From: Brasenia schreberi
Taxonomy: Eukaryota; Streptophyta; Magnoliopsida; Nymphaeales; Cabombaceae
Length of the DNA: 64,000 nt
Assembly (NCBI GenBank): GCA_036023115.1
Contig: JAYKKT010000079.1
Location: 8,879,001 to 8,943,000 of the forward strand
Reading direction: 5' to 3'
How positions within the stretch are numbered: position 1 is the first letter of the stretch; the number at the start of each line of letters is the position of its first letter. Below are positions 34,256 through 46,332 of the stretch, piece by piece. The translations under genes and the position numbers were made by a program. The notes under the pieces were generated by a model. That model had not been told where the DNA came from. It saw only the letters and a program-made list of their open reading frames with translations, and ran no database searches.

Positions 34256-34370
34256 TGATGAATTTAAGCACCAAAAACCAGAATTTTATTCATGAAGAAT
34301 GATTGAAACAAGTGAGGATGAAATAGGGGTGTAGGTCGGCATTCATAGCAGCCGCTCACTGCTGCCCACG
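34256..34370 (-). repeat. Truncated 3' LTR of the intronic copia element
   Basis: It starts TGATGAATTTAAGCACC exactly like 38,952 and follows the 5' LTR to ...CGATTTCTA(C/T)AG. It then breaks off into RNase H sequence. Confidence 0.9.
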
Positions 34371-35610
34371 ATTTCTACAGTGACAATCAATCTCAATGTG
34401 TTTGGTCCTCTCATGGAACACTGGATTAGATGCGATATGAAGAGTGCTTGATTATCACAAATAAGAGTCATTTGCATAACGTTTCCAAATTGAACTTCTT
34501 TAAGAGATGGTTTTAACCAAATGATCTCAAGTAGATTGTGCCATAGCCCGATATTCGATTCTTCGCACTTGATCTTGCAACACATTTTGTTTCTTACTTT
34601 TCCATGAAATCAGATTACCCCCAATGGATACACAATAACTCGATGTTGATCTCCTATCATAGGAGAACCCGCCCAATCAGCATCTCGAGTAACCTACAAT
34701 ATGAGTGTGTCCTTTGTATCATAGACAACCACTTTTCCTGGAGCTCCTTTAATATAACATCCGAGAATAATAATCTAAAGCATCCCAATGCCCTTCACAA
34801 GGTGAGTTTAGAAATTGGACTCAACACACACTCACGCAAAGGAGATATCCGGACGAGTCACCGTGAGATAGTTAAGTTTTCCAACCAATCTTCTATATCT
34901 CCTTGATCTTCAAAATGGCTTCCCCGATCCAAAAAGTCTAACATTGGGATCCATGGAACCATCGAGCACTACATGGCTTTGCATTTAATAGTTTCCCGTT
35001 TCCTCAAGAATGTCCATAGTACATATTTCCTTTGTGAGATAATACCATCCTTGGATTGTGCCACTCAATTCCCAAGAAATAACGAAGTTTCCTAAGATCT
35101 TTCGTGTGAAAGTGATGTACAGAGAAAGACTTAAGAGATTATACCTTGGTGATCACTCCCAAGAATAACAATGTCATCCACATATACAATCAAATAGAAT
35201 GCTACCGTCGTAGATTGTATGGCGATAGAACACCGAGTGATCGACTTACTTACGAGTCATGCCAAAGGTCTCAACAATTTCACTAAACGACCAAACCAAG
35301 CCCGGGGAGATTGTTTCAAGACCATACAGGATTTTGTAAGGCGACAAACGAGGCCATACTCCCCACGAGCAACAAAACCAGGAGGTTGCTCCATATAAAC
35401 TTCTTCCTCCCCGAAGATCACCATGAAGAAAAGCATTCTTATCTTTGCAACAGGAGCAAATGTTTCTATATAGTCTATGCCAAATGATTGACTATATCCT
35501 TTAGCTACTAATCTAGCTTTATATATCTCTATATTGCCATCAGCTGTATACTTTACTGAAAATACCCACTTACATCCCAGTGTTTTCCGTCCTGCAGGCA
35601 GATCTGTCAG
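34371..35610 (-). pseudogene. Copia RT and RNase H, broken
   Basis: The minus-strand frame 34,343-34,585 contains EIIWLKPSLKEVQFGNV and [12 protein letters not shown], the RNase H DNQAA/IASNP region with a frameshift. Plus-strand readings between 34,600 and 35,600 are complements of decayed RT sequence. The recognisable motifs include the region around the active site (ATATACAATCAAATAGAATG reverse-reads as a YVDD-like stretch) and the ARGEYGLV entry region near 35,360. Confidence 0.75.
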
Positions 35611-36372
35611 TTACCATGTGTTGTTTCTTACCAGGGCTGCAATTTCCTCTTCCATTGCTATTTTCCACTCTGGATGTTGTCTTGCTTCTTTAAATGTCCT
35701 CGGTATAGGAGTTGAGTCTGCATTCATAACAAACACCTGATATTCTCTGGGATAATTAGAGTAAGATACCATTTTCTCCAAAGAATATTTTGCTGTTTTT
35801 CGTTTTCCTTTTCTAATAGCAATGGGTAAGTCATCCAACTCATTATTAGAATGTTGAGAAAACTCTTGAATATGATGTGGAACTGATTCTGGAGAGGAAT
35901 TATGATCCAGGGTAGTTGATAACTCAGGAATAACAACCTTTCTTTCCCCTCTGGTATATACATGTATATTTTTTTCTCGAGAAGGTGTTGTCTCTTCTTC
36001 TTCTTCATCATGTATGGCTGGTGGAAGTGGCATGATATAAGGAGTCTGCATATATGAAGGATCAACTTCTGATGGATTATAAAAAGGAGTATCTTCATGA
36101 AAGGTAACATCTATCGTAACATATAGTTTTCTTCTAAGTGGATCATAACACTTGTACCCTTTTTGAGTGGAAGAGTATCCCAGAAAGATATATTTAATCG
36201 ATCGAGCATCTAACTTATCTCGAAAAATAGGATGAACATGAACAAAACATGTACAACTAAACACTTTTGGAAGTAGATGAAACTGTTTCTTAGAAGGGCA
36301 CAATAAATGAAACGGAGTATCTCCACTGAGGACTCTGCTAGGCATACGATTTATTAGGAAAACTGCAGTCAA
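35611..36372 (-). pseudogene. Copia integrase C-terminus and RT start
   Basis: This is the longest open piece of the element (253 codons). It reads AVFLINRMPSRVLSGDTPFH (end of the integrase core) and YIFLGYSSTQKGYKCYDP (GKGY/copia C-terminal module). A long acidic, low-complexity linker follows, then the RT entry FKEARQHPEWKIAMEEEIAA. A second frame on the same strand (35,724-36,110) is a shadow. Upstream, across frameshifts, 36,376-36,760 holds SDNGGEF and SPQQNGVVEKKNRHILE with the catalytic acidic residues. Confidence 0.9.
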
Positions 36373-36758
36373 AACCGCTTCACCCCAATAATATTTAGGG
36401 GCATTACATCCGATGAGGAGTGTCCTTGCAACCTCTAGTATATGTCTATTTTTCTTTTCTACAACCCCATTTTGTTGAGGAGAATATGCACATGAGGTCT
36501 AGTGTAAAATTCCATGTGCCAGAAAATATGAATCAAGAAATTACGACATAAACTCACCTCCATTATCACTGCGAAAAATTCTTATAGTTCGCTGAAACTG
36601 AGTATATACAAATTTGGAGTATATTGGAAGAATATTCCTCACTTAATCTTTGGTTTTCATAAGATATATCATTGTGAATCGAGTGCAATCATCAATAAAG
36701 GAAACAAAGTACTTATATCCATGCACAGATGTAGTAGAACATATCTCAATCAACAATC

Positions 36759-37352
36759 TCAAATGGAATAACAGATACGATGATGTATAGCCTTTTGGCA
36801 AGTCTCACAATTTAAATTCAAATTATTACAATCCTTAAATTTTGGTAATAACATCCTCAGCTTAGATAATGGTAAATGTCCCAGTCTTTGGTGCCAGCGA
36901 GATATATCTTTCTTCTGTTCTCTGGTGATGACAATTGATTGTAGAACTGCTCCTTTATGATCCTCGCACACATATAAGCCTCTCCTCACACTACCCTGAC
37001 CAAAGATCTTTCCCGTCTTCATTTCTTGAAAGTAACATCCAGTTGAATCAAACATTATACTACATTTTTGATCTGTAGTCATAGCAAAAATAGATAATAA
37101 GTTGACCGATATATTTGGAACATGAAGGACGTTTTTTAAGATGCCAAATGAAGTAGTAATACTTCCTTTTCCAACAATGGGAGTATAAGAGCCATCTGCA
37201 AGTTTGATATTAATGCTCTCTCGAGACAATTCATAGTTATCAAAGAACTCTCTTCGACTGATCATGTGATCTGTGACACCAAAATCAATAATCCAAACTC
37301 TTAAATAAGTACTAATATTACCCCGAGTAAAAAAAGAAAAAGGATATGCCAC
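36759..37352 (-). pseudogene. Copia protease and GAG-pre-integrase
   Basis: This is a 197-codon frame. Near residue 20 it reads WIIDFGVTDHM, where copia proteases have DSGATDHM: the active-site Ser is Phe and Ala is Val, so the protease would be inactive. Near residue 150, DISRWHQRLGHLPLSKLRML and CETCQKAIHH form the HHCC zinc-binding GAG-pre-integrase. Confidence 0.9.
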
Positions 37353-37422
37353 CGTAGGCTGAGAGTCAATATGAGAAGATGTAGATGCAGATTATGAATC
37401 AGTTAATCTAGCTTTGAGGAGT

Positions 37423-38370
37423 TCAATTTCCTTTACGATCATCATTCTTTGGTTTGTCTGTCTGATCACTGCTAAAATAAGCCCTGTTGGATCGATTCTG
37501 AAACTGAAGAGGTATTTCGACTAATTTCCAACATGTTTCCTTAGTATGACGAGATTTTCCACAATGTGAACATGTTAACTTGTCCATTTCTTCAGAAGTA
37601 AGACCAGATCTGCCTCTACCACGTCCATAACCTCCTCTCCCCCTAGAGTAACTAGGAGTAAATGTACCTCTTCTCATAAAAGCAGAAGTTTATGATATAT
37701 TAATTTTAGTTTCCTTTTCTAGCTGTTTTCTGTCATCTTCACGAAGTAAAAGAGAGTATACTGTACTTAAGGATGTGAGCTCCTCTCTATTGAGAATATT
37801 ATTCTTAACTGCTTCATATTCAGATGAAATTCCCTATAGAAGATCAAACACTTTTCTTTCTTCAAATTCTTCTTTACGCTCAAGTGTGCAACTCTGACAT
37901 TTGGTTTTAGAGTAGAGCTGTAATTCTTCCCACAAGCCTCTGAGTTCTGCATAATACTCGCTGATGAATCTTCTTCCTTACCGATATTTTCTAATTTTTT
38001 TTATAAGATCATATTCTTTAGCAATGTTCTTCCTCTGGGCATAGGCCTCCTGCATTGCTAACCATATATCTCTAGCGGTTTCTAAGAACATAAAGGTACT
38101 GCCAATGGAAGGTGTCATAGACTGAATCAACCAAGCACTTACTAGTGTATTTTCTTTTCGCCATCGAGGATAAAGAGGATCTGTAATTGGTGGTTGGGTT
38201 ACTTCACCGGTTAAATAATCCCAACGCCCCTTGGCCATGATTGTCAATTCAATTGAACGAGCCCACTGAAGATAATTTTTACCATCCAACTTCAAATTCG
38301 TGATCTGAAATAATTCACCTTTGTTTGTAGTACCTTGGTCATTTCCATCAACAATCTTTGTTCTTTCCAT
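37423..38370 (-). pseudogene. Copia gag with CCHC zinc knuckle, broken
   Basis: The frame 37,978-38,370 opens MERTKIVDGNDQGTTNKGEL, then YLQWARSIELTIMAKGRWDY, then ARDIWLAMQEAYAQRKNIAK, the UBN2/copia gag fold. After a stop and frameshift, 37,423-37,677 carries an RG-rich stretch and the knuckle CSHCGKSRHTKETC (C-x2-C-x4-H-x4-C intact). At least two lesions interrupt it. Confidence 0.9.
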
Positions 38371-38938
38371 TTTAGATAAAAAATATCTCTTGATATCACG
38401 TATTGAAGTCCAAATACAAGTGCCTATATTCTGTTCCTTTGGAAATCTGAATGTTCAAATATCGTTTCTTTATGGATTGAATCTGTCAATTCACGCATCA
38501 ACCCACTATCAATCAGTCTCTTACTTCAGCCTCTTGTTCGAAAAATATTTTTGAAATACTAAAGAAGCAATTCCTTAAAGTGCATATCACGTTTCAGCCA
38601 TGACTCCAATTTTCTTCACGTTTCAGCCTTGACTCCAATTTGCTGCACACTGGACCTGTTGTTTCATTGCCAGAAATCTGCAGTGCTTCAACAATAAACT
38701 GCCTCAGTCAACCTGTACCTTAATCTAAGTTTCCACAGCCACAATGTGGAATCCTTACCCCAAATAATACAGTACTTCCACACATAAAACGATAACTCTG
38801 TTGTCTAATTTATGCCACGATTATAGAGACAATATCACGAAAAACATAACAAAAAAACTATCACCTGCGATTATCCTTGATAAATCTATTTCCATCGCAA
38901 CCTACTCTTAATGTTTGTGGCCAGAAATCGCCGAGATA

Positions 38939-38951
38939 GGCTCTGATACCA
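38939..38951 (-). other. tRNA primer-binding site (initiator Met)
   Basis: On the minus strand this reads TGGTATCAGAGCC, complementary to the 3' end of plant initiator Met-tRNA, and adjoins the 5' LTR. It fixes the orientation of the element. Confidence 0.95.
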
Positions 38952-39288
38952 TGATGAATTTAAGCACCAAAAAGAAGAATTTTATTCATCAAGAATGATT
39001 GAAACAAGTGAGGATGAAATAGGGGTGCATCTCGGCATTCACACCATCCGCCCACGATTTCTATAGCCTTCCTAACCCTAATTATAAGATGACTTAAATA
39101 CTATTAATCTAACTTGAAAGACTAAATTACCCCTAATTAGTTACTAATAGGATTCGGGTCTCAATGGATCAGAATCTGATCCATTGGGATCCAAACCATA
39201 CATGACTAACTTTGGACTGAATATACTAACTTTACACAATATCAAACTAAATTCTAAAAACTTCTATGTCAACTTGCTTTTCACAACA
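38952..39288 (-). repeat. 5' LTR of the intronic copia element (337 bp)
   Basis: On the plus strand it runs from TGATGAATTTAAGC to ...CTTTTCACAACA. It is followed by the TAGAT duplication, and its first 115 bp match the truncated partner. Confidence 0.95.
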
Positions 39289-39293
39289 TAGAT

Positions 39294-41690
39294 CACCCTT
39301 ATTTCATTGATGCACCTACCTCATTAACGGTGCAGACCTGTGGGCTAGAGCAAACTTGGACATCTCTACTCAAAGAAACATACTACTCAAAGAAACATAC
39401 TTTGTGTAATGAACCAAGTCTTTAATCACCAGTGACCCAATACTCAATTGCGCAATGCAATCCACACAAACAAATCACCAAACACTTGATGTGCATGAGA
39501 GAGGAAAAGCAAGAAGAAAAATGGTATTAATTCCAAGCACTAAGGCTTGCAAAACAGGGAGATATTCAGCCCCTTCTGTAGGGCTGAACTATATTGCAAG
39601 ATGGCAGGCCAACGGCTAGTTGCTTAGCCATTGGCAGCATGCTGCCCAAATACCTGAACAGCCCTTGTGGGCTGGAATTTACATTTCCCCCATCCCTGTC
39701 TGTGCAACTATAAGTAACTTAAGGCCAACTCTGGATGCGCTTAAAGATAAGGTTCAAATTTGCCAACCTTAGTTCTTTTTGGTCATAGTTTTCTTTTTAA
39801 AATAATGACTAAGAGTAAGGACTCTGATCATGATATCTATATATTTTAAAGCTTACAGACCATCCATGCAGCCATACGGTTGGACAAGTGTGCTTACTAA
39901 GACATGCTTTCTTGTTTTTTCTTTGCATATAAGTTATGCATTGACTGATTTTTTGAGTTTTTAGTAATCCTAACTAGCATGATAAGCTGAGCTGCCTGTA
40001 ACTATGCTCAGCTAGCCTGACGTGATGCAGCAAGAACCTGAAGTGAGTCTCATTTCTTAGTTTCTGAACTGGGTTTACATGAAGGCTTTAGTTAACCTGG
40101 TTTAGTGCGCATTATGTAATTCTTGGTCCTTCGCTGGACAAGATTGCCTATATAATTTACAAGGCAAAGATGGTAGATCTATCTTCTCTATGGATTCGAA
40201 TAAATTTGAGCAAGCTTTTCTGTCATGAGAGGGTTGGTGTTAGAGTAGGCAATCCCACTCTTCCGTGGGGGTTTAAGTATCTCAAAAGCTCAATATGCAA
40301 TTTGCATGTGGAACTTACTTAGAAGAGTTGATATGACGCCTGCTCAGCACTTACGATCAGGAAAACTGTTGTCTTGTAACTTTTAGATACGAGTTTCTCA
40401 ACCACCATATATCGTCTCACCTTGTTCTCATATTTCTCATCTTATGCGTAAATTCTTTAGTAATAACTCTAGTATATGCATACTTGTAAGCTAATGCACC
40501 ATAGGTCCATAATTATTTTCTAGTCTTATGGGACTAACTATAGATGTTCTGAAAAGGTCTTCTTAATAAGGTTTCAGTAGGCAGCCAAGTGACAAATGAC
40601 AAACTAATAGGCTATAATTGAAGGAACTAGAATATGCACTTGATCTTGTGCTAACAGCGTAGTAGCTTTGGAGTAGGCTGCTTGTAACATGAAAACGTAT
40701 ATACTAGTTTAGAAAGCACACAAAACAGAAAGGTTTAAAACCTTTTCTATATTTTTGGAATGCCTAAAGCGTACCTAATTTTTAGTTAGTGTTAAAAGCA
40801 GACCTAACTGTTTTATGCTTTTGCATAGAAATGTCCAGCGTTTTACTCATTAACTTTTTGATAATACTATATTTCAATGTCACACTTTACTTTCCATCTA
40901 GCTTCTTCAACAGAAAAGAAAATCTTAACAATTATGAAAGAACATCTATTTTTTCTTCATTATTTAAAACAGACCTAACTTTTGTACATTTTGCCTACTA
41001 ACCCAATACAGGTTAGTGCTGACTCAAGTTAAATGATGAAATTTGTCAGTGATTTAGAATGCTAAATTAGGTGTGTTTCTTAACAATGTCCAAAACCTTC
41101 TGTTTGACTCTGGAAATGCCCACAAAATGAAGTTTTAGGATGGTCCACTTTTGTATTGTTATAAAACAAAAATATTGAAATTTGGGTTCCACATGCATAA
41201 CGTTTCTTTTGGCATCAAACATCCTGTCAATTAGGAGTGCAATAGTCAAGCGATATTTGAACTATTTAAGCCCAAAGTTTGAAACTCCAGTAAGATATGT
41301 GGTGATATGTATACCTTAATCATTGTTGCTGCAATGCCAGATCTGCCACTTTTGTGATCACCTTGTCACTAACCGTTGATTCATTGATGTAGAATAACAA
41401 AAGCATGTTTAAAATTTCCTGTTATTATTAAAGAAATGGAGAAAAGTGACGGAGAAAGAATCAGGAATCAAAAGGGGATTGTTGATTGCTGTAGGTTACT
41501 TTTGAAGATTGACCGAACCATCGATTTCAAGATACTATATCGAATGAACTTGTTCAAGATGTTTTATCAGCAATTTGTAGGAACAAAATGCAAGTCTCCT
41601 TCTAGTGTGTTTTTAGGTAAATTGTACAAAGAAGTAGGAAAGGCCAAATCTTCCCAGAGAATCAAATATGATTGATGAACGGCTGGGAAC
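39294..41690 (+). other. Host intron sequence, with an LTR-like block
   Basis: No coding exon is seen. A 17-bp unit (ACTCAAAGAAACATACT) is tandemly duplicated at about 39,368-39,402. From about 39,405 to 39,720 the sequence has the look of an antisense copia LTR: TGTAATG start and C+G-rich hairpins such as CCAACGGCTAGTTGC.TAGCC. No target duplication could be matched. Open frames at 40,789-41,675 have no motif. Confidence 0.4.
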
Positions 41691-41699
41691 TAAGGAGAA

Positions 41700-41975
41700 C
41701 AAAACATAATGAGGACACCCTTACAATGAAGATATGCATATATCTTGGTTTAGACAAGATCTAAGGATGTGGGTTTGATATAAGTGTGAGAAACTAGATG
41801 ATAAACACTTTGAAAGAGGCAGAGGAAAACCACAGAAGCATTGGAAGGAATCAAAAACATGATCTGGCCTTCTATTAGTTAATTGCTAATATGGAACAGG
41901 ATCAACCTCTATCGCATCAAAGAAACCATGCAACCAAACCCACCTAATGTCGGGAAAGGCTTTGTTGTTGTTCTA
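41700..41975 (+). mobile_element. LINE 3' fragment, sense
   Basis: This is a degenerate match to the last 280 bp of the LINE: GAAACTAGATG, GAGGCAGAGGAAAACCACAG, TTGGAAGGAA, GGAAAGGCTTTGTTGTTGTT. The tail is at 41,957-41,973. Confidence 0.75.
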
Positions 41976-42937
41976 AGAGTTTCTAGCGTAAGGTGCACTT
42001 AAATTGAGCAAGTGACGACACAAAATTTCCATATTATAAACACCTCCATGTGCACATTTACGGTAAAGTTGTCAACATTACCTTACGTTGCACAACAAGT
42101 TGGAAAATACCAACACAAAGATAATGTGGGGAAAGTTATCAACGTTTGATAAAGGTTCACAACATGCCTAAGCTGCTTTAGTTTGCAAACAGTTGCTGAA
42201 AGCCTGAAACCAGTAATATAAAGACATATGCCACTATCTCTGCACTTCGGAGGAACATTTATCAAAGCATGTTTAATGATAGCTCTTTCTAAATTGATCA
42301 CCAGTTTGATCTAGTCAGTCTAATAAGTTTTCACTTCATTTTTCATCTAGATATGGCAATCTAAGTGTATTAACACATGTTCGCTATAGCCCTATTTTAA
42401 ACATTTCTTTCCTCCAATATTGTTCAGATGCTTTAGTAACTGAGTTTTCTTGTTTTCTTTGGGATATAAGGTGGCTCAGTGTGTACCTCAGTGATTGAAG
42501 ATATAGTATTGGTATGCATTATGGAACTTCACATATACTATAAAAAGCCATCTTCATTGTATAGCTTTGAGGATTACCAAGAACTTGTCAACTGTTCTGT
42601 GATCTGTCTAGATTAACATAGGCCAGAGTCATCCCATCTGGGCATAATTAAGCAGCCATCTGGCATGCTCTGTGCACCTATTGCATTTCAACATGTTTTT
42701 TGTTTAACATACATATTTAGTCAAATATCGGTTGCCTTGACGATATTTTCTTGAACGGTCAAGGTTAATCTTTGAGTTAATCCGACCCTTCAATTTCAGT
42801 ATTTTAGTTCAGAAGCCAGTGTCGTGTTGATTCAGTTCTGGTATGTTATCTATGGTCTACTGTCTAATCATTTAACGTTTTCCATTTTTAACTTATGGTA
42901 CACTAACATTGTCGCATGATTCTTTTGAAAACTTCAG
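41976..42937 (+). other. Host intron sequence
   Basis: No gene or TE hallmark was found. It ends in TTCTTTTGAAAACTTCAG, the acceptor of the next exon. Confidence 0.5.
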
Positions 42938-43107
42938 CTTGCACTTGTTGCTGTTGCTCGAAGAAGGAGATTGCTTGAAGATGATTGCTTGATTGCTCTA
43001 GCAGACCACACATGGGATATTCTTGATATTTCTGGATCTACTGTTACGGATGCAGGCCTTACCAAGGTTACTGAGATATGCACCAATCTTCGAGCTGTTG
43101 ATATTAG
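42938..43107 (+). CDS. Host gene exon: RNI/AMN1-like protein, second recognised exon
   Basis: This exon of 170 bp lies between acceptor CTTCAG|CTT and donor ATTAG|GTATGC. It encodes LALVAVARRRRLLEDDCLIA, then LADHTWDILDISGSTVTDAG, then LTKVTEICTNLRAVDI plus two bases. It contains the family's ARRRRLL block and the first LRR repeats (LDISGS-VTDAGL). Joined to the previous exon it restores the family phrase FPxxIK-LALxAxARRRRLL, which supports the splice assignment. It ends in phase 2. A minus-strand frame over it is a shadow. No stop or frameshift is seen, so the gene may be functional despite its introns. Confidence 0.85.
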
Positions 43108-44095
43108 GTATGCTGCAAAGTATGCATCTCTACCTATGTTCGTCTGGGAGAAAATATTAACATCTTGTATGGTTCCATGTTTCAAGTATTTCATCATTCC
43201 TTTGATCAGATCTTAATGTGACTGTTCAAGTTTTATTTACTATGTGAAAAGTCTTGGTTTTGTTTTGAAACTTCTGAAAATTGTTGGTGTCCCTCCTGAG
43301 TGAACTGATTCACGATTCAGTTTGAAGTTATGTTCAGTCATGCTTCTTTACCGTAAGTTCGCAAGCACTTAAGGATGTGATTTCAAATCTTTGTCCAGCT
43401 GTCTTAATTGAAAACCTACAGAATTTCGATTGTTTTCAAGAGGTATGAGATGTGACACTAGTTCATCCATAATTTCCTTGCTCCGGCACACATTCACTGC
43501 TGCAACCAGCAATCCAGTTCGTCCAGAACAGGAAGAAATATGTGCTCTGTGGCTGTCCCATTTTCATAACCTCCAATTGGCTTGGAAGTCGTCATATGTT
43601 GAGAGTTACAGCACTATTGACTCACTTTTGAAATTGAAATGCTAATAGGGTTATGGAGAAACTAGAATACAGAGAATGAGAGAATAAGAAAGCAGGATTA
43701 CTGGAATCAGATTCATATTCAAATCGAGTTAATTCAATAATTAGTTGTATGATTGTATCTTCTACAAATCCTAGAAAGAAAAAAATGAAAGGAACTCCTA
43801 TTTTCTAAAACTGTACGAAACAAAATAACCTTACCTAAAATCAACTTGAGCACCAAGTATATGCCCAAGTGAGTGACATCCTCCATTCCGTTCAATTTCT
43901 TAGTATGGCATTCTACAAATCATTGGGAATAGAGTAATTAACCATGTTCTAAGCCTAAGCATTGCAGTTGGATGCCTTTAATTTAAAAGAAATCCTTTCT
44001 CCTTTTCCTTTCGTTATAAAGGTGAAAAGATAGTACAAGTGGTAAGAAAGAGAAAAGAAGTGTGCACAAAAAAGTCAACCTCATTTGAACTGACC
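43108..44095 (+). other. Host intron sequence
   Basis: No exon was recognised. The 71-codon frame 43,430-43,645 has no family similarity that I can see. Confidence 0.45.
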
Positions 44096-46332
44096 TACAT
44101 AGTGGGCCTAATTGCTGCTCTATAAAATTTATCTCTCCATTTTAACCGACCTACCTACATTATTTATATGCGCAACATCTATATCAACTTTTCCATCACT
44201 CTGAAAAACTAATTCTATGTATTTAAAACTTTCCTTGTGAGGGATGCAATGTGTGCCATTCTTTATTTCTATGTTATCTAAAGTAACCAATTGAACAAAC
44301 TTGTATTCCATATATTTTGTTTTTGTTACACTAAATCAGAAGCCTTTACTTTCTAATGTTTCTCTCTATTAGTTCTTCTATTAACTTTTTTCTTAGACTC
44401 ATCCATTAATACAATGTCATTCGCAAATAACATACACCAAGGCACCTCATATTTAATATATTTTGTTAAGTCGTTAAACCAATATAAATCTATCATGTTA
44501 ACTTCAAAGAAATATGTCATTCTTCCATGAGTCCTCGTACATGTTTGTGTACCATCATACATATTTCTTATAAGATTGATGTATGTTAATGGGATGCCTC
44601 TTTTTTCTAAGGTTCTTTAAAGAATATCTTCTTATATCTTGTCGTAATTATTTTCTAGATCAATAAATATCATGTAAAGGTTCTTTTTTGCTACCAAATG
44701 TTCCATAAAATGGCTCAAGAGGTGAATAGCCTCACTAATAGATCTCTCTGGCATGAATCCAAATTAATGCTATGTTATACTCGATATTTGTGTATGTAAG
44801 GATTCGTCAGTGAACGAAGGTTGATATTGCACGAATCTAGTTCACCAAGTCGCCAAGAGTCAAATGACATTCAATCACGAATGTCGATCTTCAAGAATAA
44901 CAAACAAGAGCGGAAGCATATATAAAACATGTCAAGAAGCAGTGCTAGACTGCATTATTTTATTGAGAATTGAATGGCCTATTTATAGGCATTACACACT
45001 TGAAAAAATAGAGCAAGAGGTAGAAGAGAGGAGACTAGTGTTGGCCGGCCAGCACTAGCTGTTGGGCTGTGCTCAACAACTACTGGCCAGGGCCAGTGTG
45101 GCCCTAGCCCTGATCCTTGTATCAAACAAGGGTTGCATGGACCCTAGTGGCCTGTGCCCCTATTACATTAACAGTGTAAACCTACGTTCAATAATTCTTT
45201 CTCGTAATTTTATATTATGGCTCGTTAACTTGATACCTCGATAATTCACACAATTGTGAATGTCCTCCTTGTTCTTGTATATGAATATAATTGTACACTT
45301 TCTTCCATTTTTCAGTAATATTTTGGTTTCTCTATATTTCATTTAAATAATCTTGTAAGTCAAGTGATACGTGTCTCTCCTAAGATTTTTCATACTTCTA
45401 TAGGAATATTGTGTGGTCCTATAGATTTACCATGTGAAGGTTTTTTTTTGCTTTGAAATGTTCCATAAGACGTTTCAATAGACAGCATGATTCCGAATTA
45501 GTTGCATGTTATTCGATATTTGTCTCAACCTACGTTCAATAATTCTTTCCTATAATTTCATAGTATGACTCATCAACGTGATACCTCGATAATTTGTACA
45601 GTTCTGAATATCTCTCTTGTTCTTGCATATAAGTATAATTGTACTCTTCCTCCACTCTTCGAGCAGCTTTAGGTTTTTTGATATTTTATTAAATAATCTT
45701 CTAAGCCAAGTAATACCCGTATCTATTACATTAGAATATATAGTTTATATAATCTTTTGATTTGGTTAGCTCTCGTGCTACCTATATTTTCGTTAAAAAG
45801 CTTGTGAAATTAATTTTTAGCTACTTTTTTTTATGTAAGCCAAGTAATACCCGTCATCAGCTACCACTAAAATCTTTTCATCCTCATCTTTGATGTATCT
45901 AAAAAAAAATAAGATCCTTAGTTTATCTCTAGGCTTATATATTAACATTTTTTTTACTTTCTTTTGAATTGAGCTTTTTATATAAATCCTCTTAAATTTT
46001 GGATTTTATTTTAGTGCTTCTTTCTTTGCTTTTTATAAGCCTTTGAAGTTTCATAAATCTTATTAGCTTAATGCAATTTATGACATACCTCTTTGCCTTA
46101 ATTTTATCTTGCAACACTTCACTCTACCACCAAGCTTCCTTTTATACTGGTATGTTTCCTTTAAATTCACCTAAGACATCTTTTACCATTTTCTTAATAT
46201 GCTTAGTCATATTATTACATATATCAAAAGATGTACCTACATAGTTCCAAGCTTCTCCTTGAAGAACTTTCAGTTTAAATATGCTTTCTTTCTTGTTTTG
46301 AGGTTCCACCATTTAGTCTAAATAGTTCTATG
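44096..46332 (-). mobile_element. LINE fragment(s), RT to endonuclease, antisense, partly duplicated
   Basis: The LINE is read from the C-terminal third leftwards. A stretch corresponding to the RT fingers/palm occurs twice (about 44,660-45,430, and again from about 45,431 to 45,720), so there is an internal duplication or two overlapping copies. A solo LTR interrupts the first copy at 44,795. The right part reaches the codons for KWWNLK and then meets the hAT element at 46,333. Many stops are present. Confidence 0.85.
44795..45173 (-). repeat. Solo LTR, copia type (379 bp)
   Basis: On the plus strand it runs TGTAAGGATTCG to CATTAACA and is flanked by the 5-bp direct repeats GTGTA (44,790-44,794 and 45,174-45,178). 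On the minus strand it reads TGTTAATG ... CTATAAATAGGCC ... CCTTACA, giving the promoter direction. The LINE sequence is continuous across it. Short frames at 44,864-45,244 are not genes. Confidence 0.9.

Larger units (their letters stand above)
34256..39288 (-). mobile_element. Complete but decayed Ty1/copia retrotransposon in a host intron
   Basis: The element lies in antisense, flanked by the 5-bp direct repeats TAGAT (34,251-34,255 and 39,289-39,293). The 5' LTR is at 38,952-39,288; the 3' LTR at 34,256-34,370 is shortened to about 115 bp by a deletion that also took the purine tract and the end of RNase H. The primer site complementary to initiator Met-tRNA adjoins the 5' LTR. The gene order is gag, protease, integrase, RT, RNase H. 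Stops, frameshifts and a changed protease active site show it is dead. It is antisense to the host gene. Confidence 0.95.
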
